Source: an uncultured Prevotella sp.
GTDB taxonomy: Bacteria; Bacteroidota; Bacteroidia; Bacteroidales; Bacteroidaceae
Assembly: GCA_900544825.1 (NCBI GenBank)
Contig: UQWP01000084.1
Coordinates: 1-12,124 of the forward strand
Length of the DNA: 12,124 nucleotides
Direction of reading: 5' to 3'
Shown here: piece by piece, positions 6,410-12,124 of the stretch
How positions within the stretch are numbered: position 1 is the stretch's first letter
Layout: each line of letters begins with the position of its first letter
The notes under the pieces: model-generated
The model's input: the letters and a program-made list of their open reading frames with translations, nothing else
What the model was told of the DNA's origin: nothing
The model's database searches: none
Position numbers and translations under genes: made by a program

Positions 6410-7840
6410 ATGAAAACAATTTGTTTATATTTCGAGATACATCAGATTACCCATCTGAAACGCTACCGCTTCTTCGACATCGGTACTGATCATTATTACT
6501 ATGATGATTATGAGAATGAGCGTAGCATCAACGACATTGCAGAGCGCTCTTACATGCCTGCACTCAATGCTATCCAGGAGATGATTGAGAAGAGCGGTCA
6601 GTATTTCAAGGTTGCCTTCTCGCTCTCTGGTGTCGGTATGGAGCAGTTGGAGCTTCACGCTCCTCAGGTTTTGGAGAAGTTGCAGGAACTGAACCAGACC
6701 GGTTGCGTAGAGTTCCTCGCAGAGCCTTATTCTCATGGTCTTTCTTCTCTCGTTAACGAGGAGACCTTCAAGTCTGAGGTGAAGCGCCAGTGCACAAAGA
6801 TTGAAGAGTACTTCGGCAAGAAGCCTACCGTACTCCGCAACTCTTCTCTCATTTACAGTGATGAGATTGGTGCTACTGTAGCTGATATGGACTTCGTGGG
6901 TATGCTTACCGAAGGTGCTAAGCACGTATTGGGTTGGAAGTCACCACACTATGTATATCACTGTGCGCTGAATCCAAAGCTCAAGCTCCTGCTTCGTGAT
7001 GTACGTCTGAGCGATGATATCTCTTTGCGCTTCGCCAACAGCGACTGGGAGGGTTATCCACTCTTCGCAGATAACTATATGAATGAGATTGCTTCATTCC
7101 CAGAGGAGGAGCAGGTTATCAATATCTTCATGGAGTTGTCGGCTCTTGGTATTGCTCAGCCATTGTCAAGCAATATCCTTGAGTTTATGAAGGCTTTGCC
7201 AGAGTGCGCTAAGCAGCGTGGCATTACTTTCTCTACTCCTACAGAAATCTGCAAGAAGATCAAGTCTGTAGGCGAGATCAATGTACCTGATACATTGAGT
7301 TGGGTAGATGAGGAGCGTGACGTAAGTTCTTGGCTCGGTAACCCAATGCAGCGCGAGGCTTTCAACAAGCTTTACAGCGTAGCTGACCGTGTACGTATCG
7401 CCAATGATCCACGTATCAATCAGGACTGGGATTATCTCCAGGCTAGCAATAACTTCCGCTTCATGACCACCAAGCCTAGCAACGTAGGTCTTGACAGAGG
7501 TATCTATGCCAGCCCATTCGATGCCTTCACCAACTATATGAATATTCTTGGTGACTTCATCAACCGAGTAAACGATCTCTATCCTGCTGATGTAGATAAT
7601 GATCAATTGGAGGGTCTTCTCACCACCATCACCAACCAGGATGAGGAAATCGAGATGAAGGACAAGGAGATTACCCGTCTCCAGGCTAAGATTGAGAAGA
7701 TTGAGAAGGAGGTAGCCAAGCTTCGTGCAGAGAAGTCTGAGAAGCCAGCTGCCAAGAAGACTGCTGCCAAGAAGGCACCAGCCAAGAGAACTACAGCCAA
7801 GAAGACAGCTAAGCCTGCTGAGGCTGCAGAAGAGAAGTAA
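6410..7840 (+). CDS. GH57 alpha-amylase-like protein, probably non-catalytic, with coiled coil and histone H1-like tail
   Basis: A 476-aa cytosolic protein of the GH57 (beta/alpha)7-barrel family, third gene of the glycogen operon. Family landmarks: FEIHQI (8-13, usually HQP), KRYRFFDIGTDHYYYDDYEN, SLSGVGMEQLEL, VEFLAEPYSHGLSSL, YSDEIGATVADMDF, and FSTPTEICKKI. The nucleophile position of conserved region 3 (RNTEL in catalytic relatives) is RNSSL here, giving S146. The region 4 motif FMDYETFG reads FMELSALG, putting E242 at the acid/base Asp. Residues 398-442 form a predicted coiled coil. Residues 443-476 are a Lys/Ala/Thr/Pro tail with KKTAAKKAPAKR. I chose M16 of the longest open frame because MKTICLYFEIHQ is the family start and the upstream 15 codons are heptamer repeat. 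Hydrolase naming would be unsafe; a glycan-binding or scaffold role is inferred. Confidence 0.88.
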   Translation: MKTICLYFEIHQITHLKRYRFFDIGTDHYYYDDYENERSINDIAERSYMPALNAIQEMIEKSGQYFKVAFSLSGVGMEQLELHAPQVLEKLQELNQTGCVEFLAEPYSHGLSSLVNEETFKSEVKRQCTKIEEYFGKKPTVLRNSSLIYSDEIGATVADMDFVGMLTEGAKHVLGWKSPHYVYHCALNPKLKLLLRDVRLSDDISLRFANSDWEGYPLFADNYMNEIASFPEEEQVINIFMELSALGIAQPLSSNILEFMKALPECAKQRGITFSTPTEICKKIKSVGEINVPDTLSWVDEERDVSSWLGNPMQREAFNKLYSVADRVRIANDPRINQDWDYLQASNNFRFMTTKPSNVGLDRGIYASPFDAFTNYMNILGDFINRVNDLYPADVDNDQLEGLLTTITNQDEEIEMKDKEITRLQAKIEKIEKEVAKLRAEKSEKPAAKKTAAKKAPAKRTTAKKTAKPAEAAEEK

Positions 7841-7870
7841 GCTTAGAATTTTAGATTACTCATAACTTTT

Positions 7871-7913
7871 AGTCCCCCTTGCGGCTCGTGTTGAGCAGTG
7901 AGGGGGACTTTTT
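7871..7913 (+). terminator. Rho-independent terminator of the glycogen operon
   Basis: AGTCCCCCT (7871-7879) pairs with AGGGGGACT (7901-7909). Inner pairing of GCTC (7884-7887) with GAGC (7893-7896) closes a GTGTT loop, and the stem is followed by TTTTT (7909-7913). It lies 30 nt after the GH57 stop. Confidence 0.9.
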
Positions 7914-8027
7914 GTATTCTTCTGTTTATGGGAGAAATAGATTGTGGATACTTATAGGGTGTCAGAGCGTCACTGAGAGATCATCATGATAGTCCTGATG
8001 GGATGTAAAGAGGCTTGTTTCACTTAT

Positions 8028-8086
8028 TGCCTGGCAATGGCACAATATTGCCCTTTACCAGGGCAAATTCTTGCCATTGCCAGGCA
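8028..8086. repeat. Compound 59-nt hairpin, REP-like
   Basis: The outer arms TGCCTGGCAATGGCA (8028-8042) and TGCCATTGCCAGGCA (8072-8086) are perfect 15-bp complements. Nested inside, AAT-a-TTGCCCT (8044-8054) pairs with AGGGCAAATT (8060-8069) with one bulged A, around a TTACC loop. The left arm also contains its own palindrome ATTGCC-T-GGCAAT (8026-8038). There is no T tract. It could be a REP-type element, a transposon end or a structured RNA. Confidence 0.65.
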
Positions 8087-8114
8087 CAAAACGATATGTC
8101 GGGAGAGAAAATTG

Positions 8115-8150
8115 CTACTCTCGTTTCAAAGAAAAACACTACTCTCGTTT
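8115..8150 (+). repeat. 24-nt-spaced direct repeat
   Basis: CTACTCTCGTTT occurs at 8115-8126 and again at 8139-8150. No coding sense was found. Confidence 0.5.
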
Positions 8151-8159
8151 TCACTCTTC

Positions 8160-8218
8160 ACTCTTCACCAATTTGCCTGAAACCCCGATAAACACTGGGG
8201 TTGCGAGAGGTGAAGAGT
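8160..8218. repeat. Second compound hairpin with CTCTTCACC/GGTGAAGAG arms
   Basis: ACTCTTCACC (8160-8169) pairs with GGTGAAGAGT (8209-8218). Inside, AACCCC (8181-8186) pairs with GGGGTT (8197-8202). It uses the same decamer sequence as the arms of the adjacent 8227-8432 unit. Confidence 0.5.
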
Positions 8219-8226
8219 AGTACTTC

Positions 8227-8432
8227 ACTCTTCACAACTCTTCACCTCTCTTCACCTCTTGTCACCAAGCTCAGCCTTCATTTATGCCTAGAGCTGGTCT
8301 TCATAGATGATTAAAGTTGGGCATCATTGATGGCTAGAGTTGATCATCATTGATGGCTCAACCTTTGTTTATTAGTTACCCTCTTTCTCAAAAATTGAGG
8401 ATGGTGAAGAGAGGTGAAGAGTGGTGAAGAGT
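8227..8432. mobile_element. MITE-like inverted-repeat unit, 206 bp, no ORF
   Basis: The 30-nt arms 8227-8256 and 8403-8432 are reverse complements at 29 of 30 positions. They enclose a 146-nt non-coding core. Each arm is built of three CTCTTCACC-type units spaced 10 bp apart (8228, 8238, 8248; complements at 8403, 8413, 8423). No target-site duplication is apparent at the edges, so a non-mobile origin by repeat expansion remains possible. Confidence 0.4.
8264..8355 (+). repeat. Four degenerate 23-bp tandem repeats
   Basis: Units begin at 8264, 8287, 8310 and 8333. The last two end in CATCATTGATG, an 11-nt palindrome centred on T, and the earlier two carry decayed versions (CTTCATAGATG and CTTCATTTATG). 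A partial fifth unit starts at 8356. The period is not a multiple of three, so this is not a coding repeat. Confidence 0.65.
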
Positions 8433-8522
8433 ATTTTTGAAAGTAGCTCTCTATCCACTGGATATAATGAACTTTGAGCTATTTTCTCAAGAATACAAAG
8501 AAAATCTATCGATCATGATGAT

Positions 8523-10307
8523 TTATTTTTCGAAATGAATCCAGTCGATGTCGAAGAAGGCAGCATCGTTCTTCTTGGCGGTGCGGGTATTGAAGAAACC
8601 GAGCTTTGCACCAATCCACTTGCCTTCACGCATCGTGAAAGGATTGCCTATCTTGATGAACTTCTTGCCATCCAGACTGTAGCTCCATTCTGCAATGCCC
8701 TGTATCTGGTTGGCGATGCCCTCGCTATGAACCTTTACACGCAACCATACATCCTGAGTGGCAATGCGGGATGAAGGTATGTCATCTACTGCATATTTCA
8801 CAGTGTATGGCTGAGGCTGCTTGCTGGTCTTGATAGCTACCTGCTTCACCACTTTCTCAGCCTTGCCCTTCTCTGCCTTCTCGCAAGTTACATATTGCAA
8901 TACAACACCTTCTTCCTGGGTATCAACAAACTTGAGTGCTGCATAGTCCATACCCTGCATGATCATACCTGCACTTTCGCCGAGAATCTTATCATTCTCC
9001 TTGTAGGCTTCTGTGCGGTTAGGGATGAACTTCACCTTTGCCGTGGCTGTGAAGTTCTCGGTAGGGAGCTTCTGGAGCAGAAGGTTAGGAAGATCATACA
9101 GATTCTTCACATCCTCTGCCTGCTGTACGCCATATAGACGCAGCTTCGATTTCTTGGCATCGCAGAAGTACCAGTACTGACTGTAAGGACCATTCCACTG
9201 CCACTGCAAACCGAGATCTACGCTGTTGAAATCATCGGATTCCTTAGGCTGGAAGTTACCGCTTGATGGCAGGTTTGGCTTCTTCCACTGCTGAACAGGA
9301 TCACCGCAGCCATCGCCATCCTTGTCATCTCCGATGACGAGCCAGTCGTTTACCCATTTGGATGGTTGCAGGTGAACCACACGTCCGTAGGCGTGTTTAT
9401 CCTGGAAGTGGAGGAACCAGTCTTCTCCGTTCTGTGTATCTACCCAGGCACCCTGATGAGGGCCGTTTACCTTCTTGTTCTTTCCCTGAGCCATACCCAC
9501 ATACTCCTCATAAGGGCCGTATGGATTCTTGGAACGCAATTCTACCTGCCAGCCATACTTCACGCCGCCCGCAGGACTCATGATGTAATAATAGCCGTTG
9601 CGCTTGTAGAACTTGGTGCCTTCGATGGTTGGCTGGTCTTCATGCCCATCATATACGATGCGGGAAGGACCAATCACTTTGGTGCCGTCCGGTGACATCG
9701 GAGCTACGAAAAGCACCGACTTAATTCCTGCTCTTGAGCCGGCGCAGCCATGAGAAAGATAAGCCTTGCCATCTTCGTCCCAGAGAGGGCAGCAGTCGAT
9801 GAGACCTTTTCCCTTCATCACCCAGGTAATAGGTTCCCAAGGTCCACGAGGGTCTTGGGTCTTGGTCATGAAGAGCCCCTGGTCTGGGTCGCCGCAATAG
9901 ATGTAGAACCATCCGTCGTGATAGCGGATAGATGGTGCCCATACGTAATTGCCATGCTGTACTTTCTTGCGCCAATCCAGGTCTGTGCCTTTATACTCCG
10001 GCAAGACAGGATAGTCGTCGAGTAAGGCAGCACCGATAATCTCCCAGTTTACCAGGTCTGTACTGTGCAGAATCTGCAAGCCAGGGAAACACTGGAAGGA
10101 GGATGAGGTCATATAGTAGTCGTTGCTCACACGGCATACGTCTGGGTCAGAATAGTCGGCATCAATGACCGGATTGCGATACATTCCGTTCTTCAGATTA
10201 GGATTCCATGTCTTGGATGGAGCCTGTGCTTTTACGCTTAGAGAAGAAAGAGGTGTGCTCAATGCCATTGTTGCAAGCACACACATAAATGATGATTTGA
10301 TATTCAT
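8523..10307 (-). CDS. Secreted GH43 glycosidase (arabinofuranosidase/xylosidase type)
   Basis: A 594-aa exported glycosidase, expected to release arabinose or xylose residues from plant polysaccharide side chains. A Sec signal peptide spans about 1-28 (cleavage after KAQA). The five-bladed beta-propeller follows with YRNPVIDADYSDPDV (base D54), LIDCCPLWDEDGKAYL (pKa-tuning D171), QPTIEGTKF (acid E229) and GPHQGAWVD (H284). All three catalytic acids are present. DKDGDGCGDPV (328-338) is an Asp-rich turn common in this subgroup. Residues about 355-594 form a concanavalin-like beta-sandwich C-terminal domain. The architecture resembles GH43 subfamily 12, but the subfamily and substrate are not proven. 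There is no T9SS-type tail and no lipobox, so a periplasmic location is likely. It is second in an operon, 27 nt after the GH28 gene. Confidence 0.92.
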   Translation of the reverse strand: MNIKSSFMCVLATMALSTPLSSLSVKAQAPSKTWNPNLKNGMYRNPVIDADYSDPDVCRVSNDYYMTSSSFQCFPGLQILHSTDLVNWEIIGAALLDDYPVLPEYKGTDLDWRKKVQHGNYVWAPSIRYHDGWFYIYCGDPDQGLFMTKTQDPRGPWEPITWVMKGKGLIDCCPLWDEDGKAYLSHGCAGSRAGIKSVLFVAPMSPDGTKVIGPSRIVYDGHEDQPTIEGTKFYKRNGYYYIMSPAGGVKYGWQVELRSKNPYGPYEEYVGMAQGKNKKVNGPHQGAWVDTQNGEDWFLHFQDKHAYGRVVHLQPSKWVNDWLVIGDDKDGDGCGDPVQQWKKPNLPSSGNFQPKESDDFNSVDLGLQWQWNGPYSQYWYFCDAKKSKLRLYGVQQAEDVKNLYDLPNLLLQKLPTENFTATAKVKFIPNRTEAYKENDKILGESAGMIMQGMDYAALKFVDTQEEGVVLQYVTCEKAEKGKAEKVVKQVAIKTSKQPQPYTVKYAVDDIPSSRIATQDVWLRVKVHSEGIANQIQGIAEWSYSLDGKKFIKIGNPFTMREGKWIGAKLGFFNTRTAKKNDAAFFDIDWIHFEK

Positions 10308-10334
10308 TGTTATCTATGCTAAATAGTTGGTTAC

Positions 10335-11903
10335 TTATTTGACTGCGTATTTTTTGTTGTTGTAAACGTAAATACCTTTATTGAGTCCTTTGATATCTTC
10401 AGTTTGCGAATTGGTTCTTATCAGTCGTCCGCCCAGGTCGTAAACATGATGGTCTGCTTCCTTTCTGGCTGTAGTGATATTCTCGATACCTGTTGCTACG
10501 GCATTGCATTGATCATCCCAGGACGAATCAAAATCCTTGAGCCATAGAGACCCGCTGCTGACCGTGATTTTGGAATTATTCTTGAATATCAGATTATCCA
10601 CAAATCGGATGTCGATACCTTTCTTTGCAGAAATCTGCACATTGTCGAGTGTGATATTCTTGATATGGCTTTCCGGACGGCCTATCAGGAATATAGCATT
10701 TCCCGCACATACATCTGTGGTCTTTACATTCTGGAGCAAGATGCCGTTGTAGGTTGGGGTAGTGCTATCTACGGCTCTTGCATTCTCCTTATCTACCTGT
10801 GGGTCGCTATTATACTTCTTGTCGTAGAAGCAATCCATGGAGAAAGGGTTCTTCACTTTGGTCATGGTGAAGTTGGTGAACCTGAAATCTTCCTCGCCAC
10901 CACCACGGAGGGTACCATCCGAATTAATTCCAGTCTTGAGGCGGATACCGGCGGTAGTACCATTCATCGTGATATTATCGAACCATACATGTTTGATGTT
11001 GTGGGTATAGCTGCCGATGGAAGCACCGTGACCAGTTCCGAAATAGCAATCCCATACATGAATGTACTGTGCATCATTGTCGCAAACCACGTTATCATCT
11101 CCATTACTGATATTGCAGTTGTAGATGTTGACGTATGGTCCCCAGATGGCAACACCATCCGTATTATGAGAAGCTTTTCCTTTTCCTATTTCTGAGGCAG
11201 GCTCACTGATTGTAACGTCGTGGATGGTGGCATGGCTTGCCTTTCCACCATTACTGATGGTGATGTTTACACCGGGAGTATTCTGAATCTTGAAGTTGCG
11301 AAGCAAGAAGCGCTTGCCCTGTTCGAAGCGGATCATTGCTCCTGGGTTGAAGGTCTCCTTATTCTCCTTTGCAAGCCACCAGCGGGCACCCTGTCCGTCG
11401 ATGACAGATGTTTCTCCTTCACCTTCTATGACAATATCCGTGATGCCTTTTCCTCTGTTCTTGCAGCCAATGAAAACAATCTTGGTGTTTGGAGCCTTGC
11501 CATATTCCACTAGTTTCAATGTAGCATTTGCACTCAGGTGGAGGATGGTTTTCGACTTGATGCTCAACACTTCTGTCTGGCTTGTCATCTGGTCTTTGCT
11601 GCCAAACATCCATGTACCGGCTGGTATTACGACCATTCCGCCTGTAGCAGGGACTGCATCAAGAGCTTTCTGGATAGCTCTTGTGTTGTCTTCTGCGGAT
11701 GTAGAGGCTCCGTAATCCTTGATGTTGAACGTGTTTGCCGATGTGATTTCCGGCAGCTGTGGCAATTCCACGGCAGTCCAACCTTCAGGTGTGTTCTGTG
11801 CTTTTTGCTCAGCAGCCATACCTGTAAATGTCTGTGCCTTGCTTAGGTAAGGAACAAACATGAGTACTATGAGTACAATGTTTCTGATCATTCTTTTATT
11901 CAT
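10335..11903 (-). CDS. Secreted GH28 polygalacturonase-family glycosidase with T9SS-like tail
   Basis: A 522-aa right-handed parallel beta-helix enzyme of the pectinase family, hydrolysing galacturonan or rhamnogalacturonan-type linkages. The signal peptide is about 1-24. FNIKDYGASTSAEDNTRAIQKALDA marks the start of the helix (about 59-83). All catalytic signatures are intact: NTDG (247-250, D249), GDD (268-270, D269/D270), GTGHG (289-293, H292) and RLKTG (321-325). The C-terminal segment about 486-522 (VYDLGGRLI, then LNKGIYVYNNKKYAVK) resembles the type A sorting domain of the type IX secretion system, implying export across the outer membrane. It is first in the operon with GH43. GH28 includes exo- and endo-polygalacturonases and rhamnogalacturonases, which cannot be separated here. 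Confidence 0.93.
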   Translation of the reverse strand: MNKRMIRNIVLIVLMFVPYLSKAQTFTGMAAEQKAQNTPEGWTAVELPQLPEITSANTFNIKDYGASTSAEDNTRAIQKALDAVPATGGMVVIPAGTWMFGSKDQMTSQTEVLSIKSKTILHLSANATLKLVEYGKAPNTKIVFIGCKNRGKGITDIVIEGEGETSVIDGQGARWWLAKENKETFNPGAMIRFEQGKRFLLRNFKIQNTPGVNITISNGGKASHATIHDVTISEPASEIGKGKASHNTDGVAIWGPYVNIYNCNISNGDDNVVCDNDAQYIHVWDCYFGTGHGASIGSYTHNIKHVWFDNITMNGTTAGIRLKTGINSDGTLRGGGEEDFRFTNFTMTKVKNPFSMDCFYDKKYNSDPQVDKENARAVDSTTPTYNGILLQNVKTTDVCAGNAIFLIGRPESHIKNITLDNVQISAKKGIDIRFVDNLIFKNNSKITVSSGSLWLKDFDSSWDDQCNAVATGIENITTARKEADHHVYDLGGRLIRTNSQTEDIKGLNKGIYVYNNKKYAVK

Positions 11904-11931
11904 AAATTTTTAGGCTTGTATTTCTGAATCG

Positions 11932-11961
11932 CAAAGTTACAATATTTTTGCCGATTACAGA
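11932..11961 (-). promoter_or_regulatory. Candidate promoter of the GH28-GH43 operon
   Basis: On the minus strand, TAACTTTG (11939-11932) matches TAnnTTTG. TCTG (11961-11958) is a 3-of-4 match to TTTG with an 18-nt spacer, slightly short. The implied leader is 20-25 nt. The weak -33 element would fit an activator-dependent promoter. Confidence 0.45.
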
Positions 11962-12061
11962 TGCTGTCATCATATAAATAATACGAAAACGATTACGCAT
12001 TTACCTATGGGATAATTCTTCTTGTCTTTCAAAAAATGGTGGTATATATGAATACGTAATC
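11953..12061. promoter_or_regulatory. Repeated GATTAC motifs upstream of GH28
   Basis: GATTAC occurs at 11953-11958 and GATTACG at 11991-11997. The inverted copy CGTAATC lies at 12055-12061. These may be half-sites for a sugar-responsive activator, but short motifs can recur by chance in AT-rich sequence. Confidence 0.25.
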
Positions 12062-12063
12062 AC

Positions 12064-12106
12064 AAAAAAAGGAGGGTGTGTCATAAGTCCATGACGCACC
12101 CTTTTT
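12064..12106. terminator. Bidirectional rho-independent terminator at right edge
   Basis: GGGTGTGTCAT (12074-12084) pairs with ATGACGCACCC (12091-12101) with one G-U wobble and a 6-nt loop. A-rich sequence (12064-12070) precedes it and TTTTT (12102-12106) follows, so both strands have a T tract. It most likely ends a minus-strand gene lying beyond the window, upstream of the GH28 operon. Confidence 0.8.
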
Positions 12107-12124
12107 CTATCTATAATTTTCCGT

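Larger units (their letters stand above)
7914..8522. other. Gene-free, repeat-rich block between convergent operons
   Basis: No credible gene was found on either strand of this 609-bp stretch. It holds a compound hairpin (8028-8086), a 24-nt direct repeat (8115-8150), a second compound hairpin (8160-8218), a MITE-like unit (8227-8432) and 23-bp tandem repeats (8264-8355). An 11-bp inverted pair, ATCATCATGAT (7980-7990) and ATCATGATGAT (8512-8522), brackets the repeats; the right copy abuts the GH43 stop codon. No clear terminator for the GH43 transcript is visible, only a weak TTGAG/CTCAA stem near 8473-8490. Confidence 0.6.

Noticed and set aside
8028..8086. Intrinsic terminator for the GH43 transcript
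   Set aside because: It lies over 430 nt past the GH43 stop and has no T tract on the minus strand.
7986..8180. A 64-codon open frame in the repeat block
   Set aside because: It runs straight through both arms of the compound hairpin and a direct repeat, has no recognisable domain and no promoter or RBS.
8028..8432. A CRISPR array in the repeat block
   Set aside because: The repeats are degenerate, directly abutting or inverted, with no constant repeat separated by unique spacers, and there are no cas genes.
8523..11903. A complete polysaccharide utilisation locus
   Set aside because: Only GH28 and GH43 are visible; there is no SusC/SusD pair or hybrid two-component regulator inside the window, so a PUL cannot be claimed.

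Overview
The window looks like Bacteroidota chromosome, most likely Prevotella/Segatella. Four things point there: promoters of the TTTG-N19-21-TAnnTTTG type instead of -35/-10 boxes, almost no Shine-Dalgarno sequences, AAAGTTC-type heptamer repeats at gene junctions, and a secreted GH28 with a C-terminal tail resembling a type IX secretion (T9SS) sorting domain. The genus is an inference from overall character; no rRNA or other definitive marker is present. No tRNA, rRNA, CRISPR array, transposase or prophage gene was found.

Layout. (1) 1-2180: a hairpin at the left edge, then a plus-strand pair, a tRNA dimethylallyltransferase (miaA) and a diacylglycerol-kinase-fold protein 5 nt apart, closed by a perfect 26-bp hairpin. 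(2) 2190-2894: a convergent Crp/Fnr-family regulator on the minus strand. (3) 2895-3114: a divergent regulatory region with a 16-bp palindrome between two predicted promoters. (4) 3115-7913: a plus-strand glycogen/alpha-glucan operon (GH133-type debranching enzyme, GT4 glycogen-synthase-like transferase, GH57-family protein) ending in a rho-independent terminator. (5) 7914-8522: a gene-free, repeat-dense block with compound hairpins, a MITE-like 206-bp inverted-repeat unit and 23-bp tandem repeats. (6) 8523-11903: a minus-strand pair, transcribed GH28 then GH43, for pectin-type plant polysaccharides, followed at the right edge by a bidirectional terminator.

How the genes fit together. The transferase and debranching enzyme would build and trim intracellular alpha-glucan. 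The GH57 protein in the same operon lacks the residues that serve as nucleophile and acid/base in catalytic GH57 enzymes, and carries a coiled coil plus a Lys/Ala-rich histone H1-like tail, so a scaffold, regulatory or binding role is more likely than hydrolysis. The adjacent Crp/Fnr protein is the obvious candidate regulator, possibly through the palindrome. The GH28/GH43 pair is a separate secreted saccharolytic unit; no SusC/SusD pair is visible.

The most noteworthy points are the pseudoenzyme-like GH57 with its basic tail, a lipid-kinase-fold protein with three eroded signature motifs, the heptamer arrays at a gene start inside the glycogen operon, and the complex non-coding repeat block at 7980-8522.
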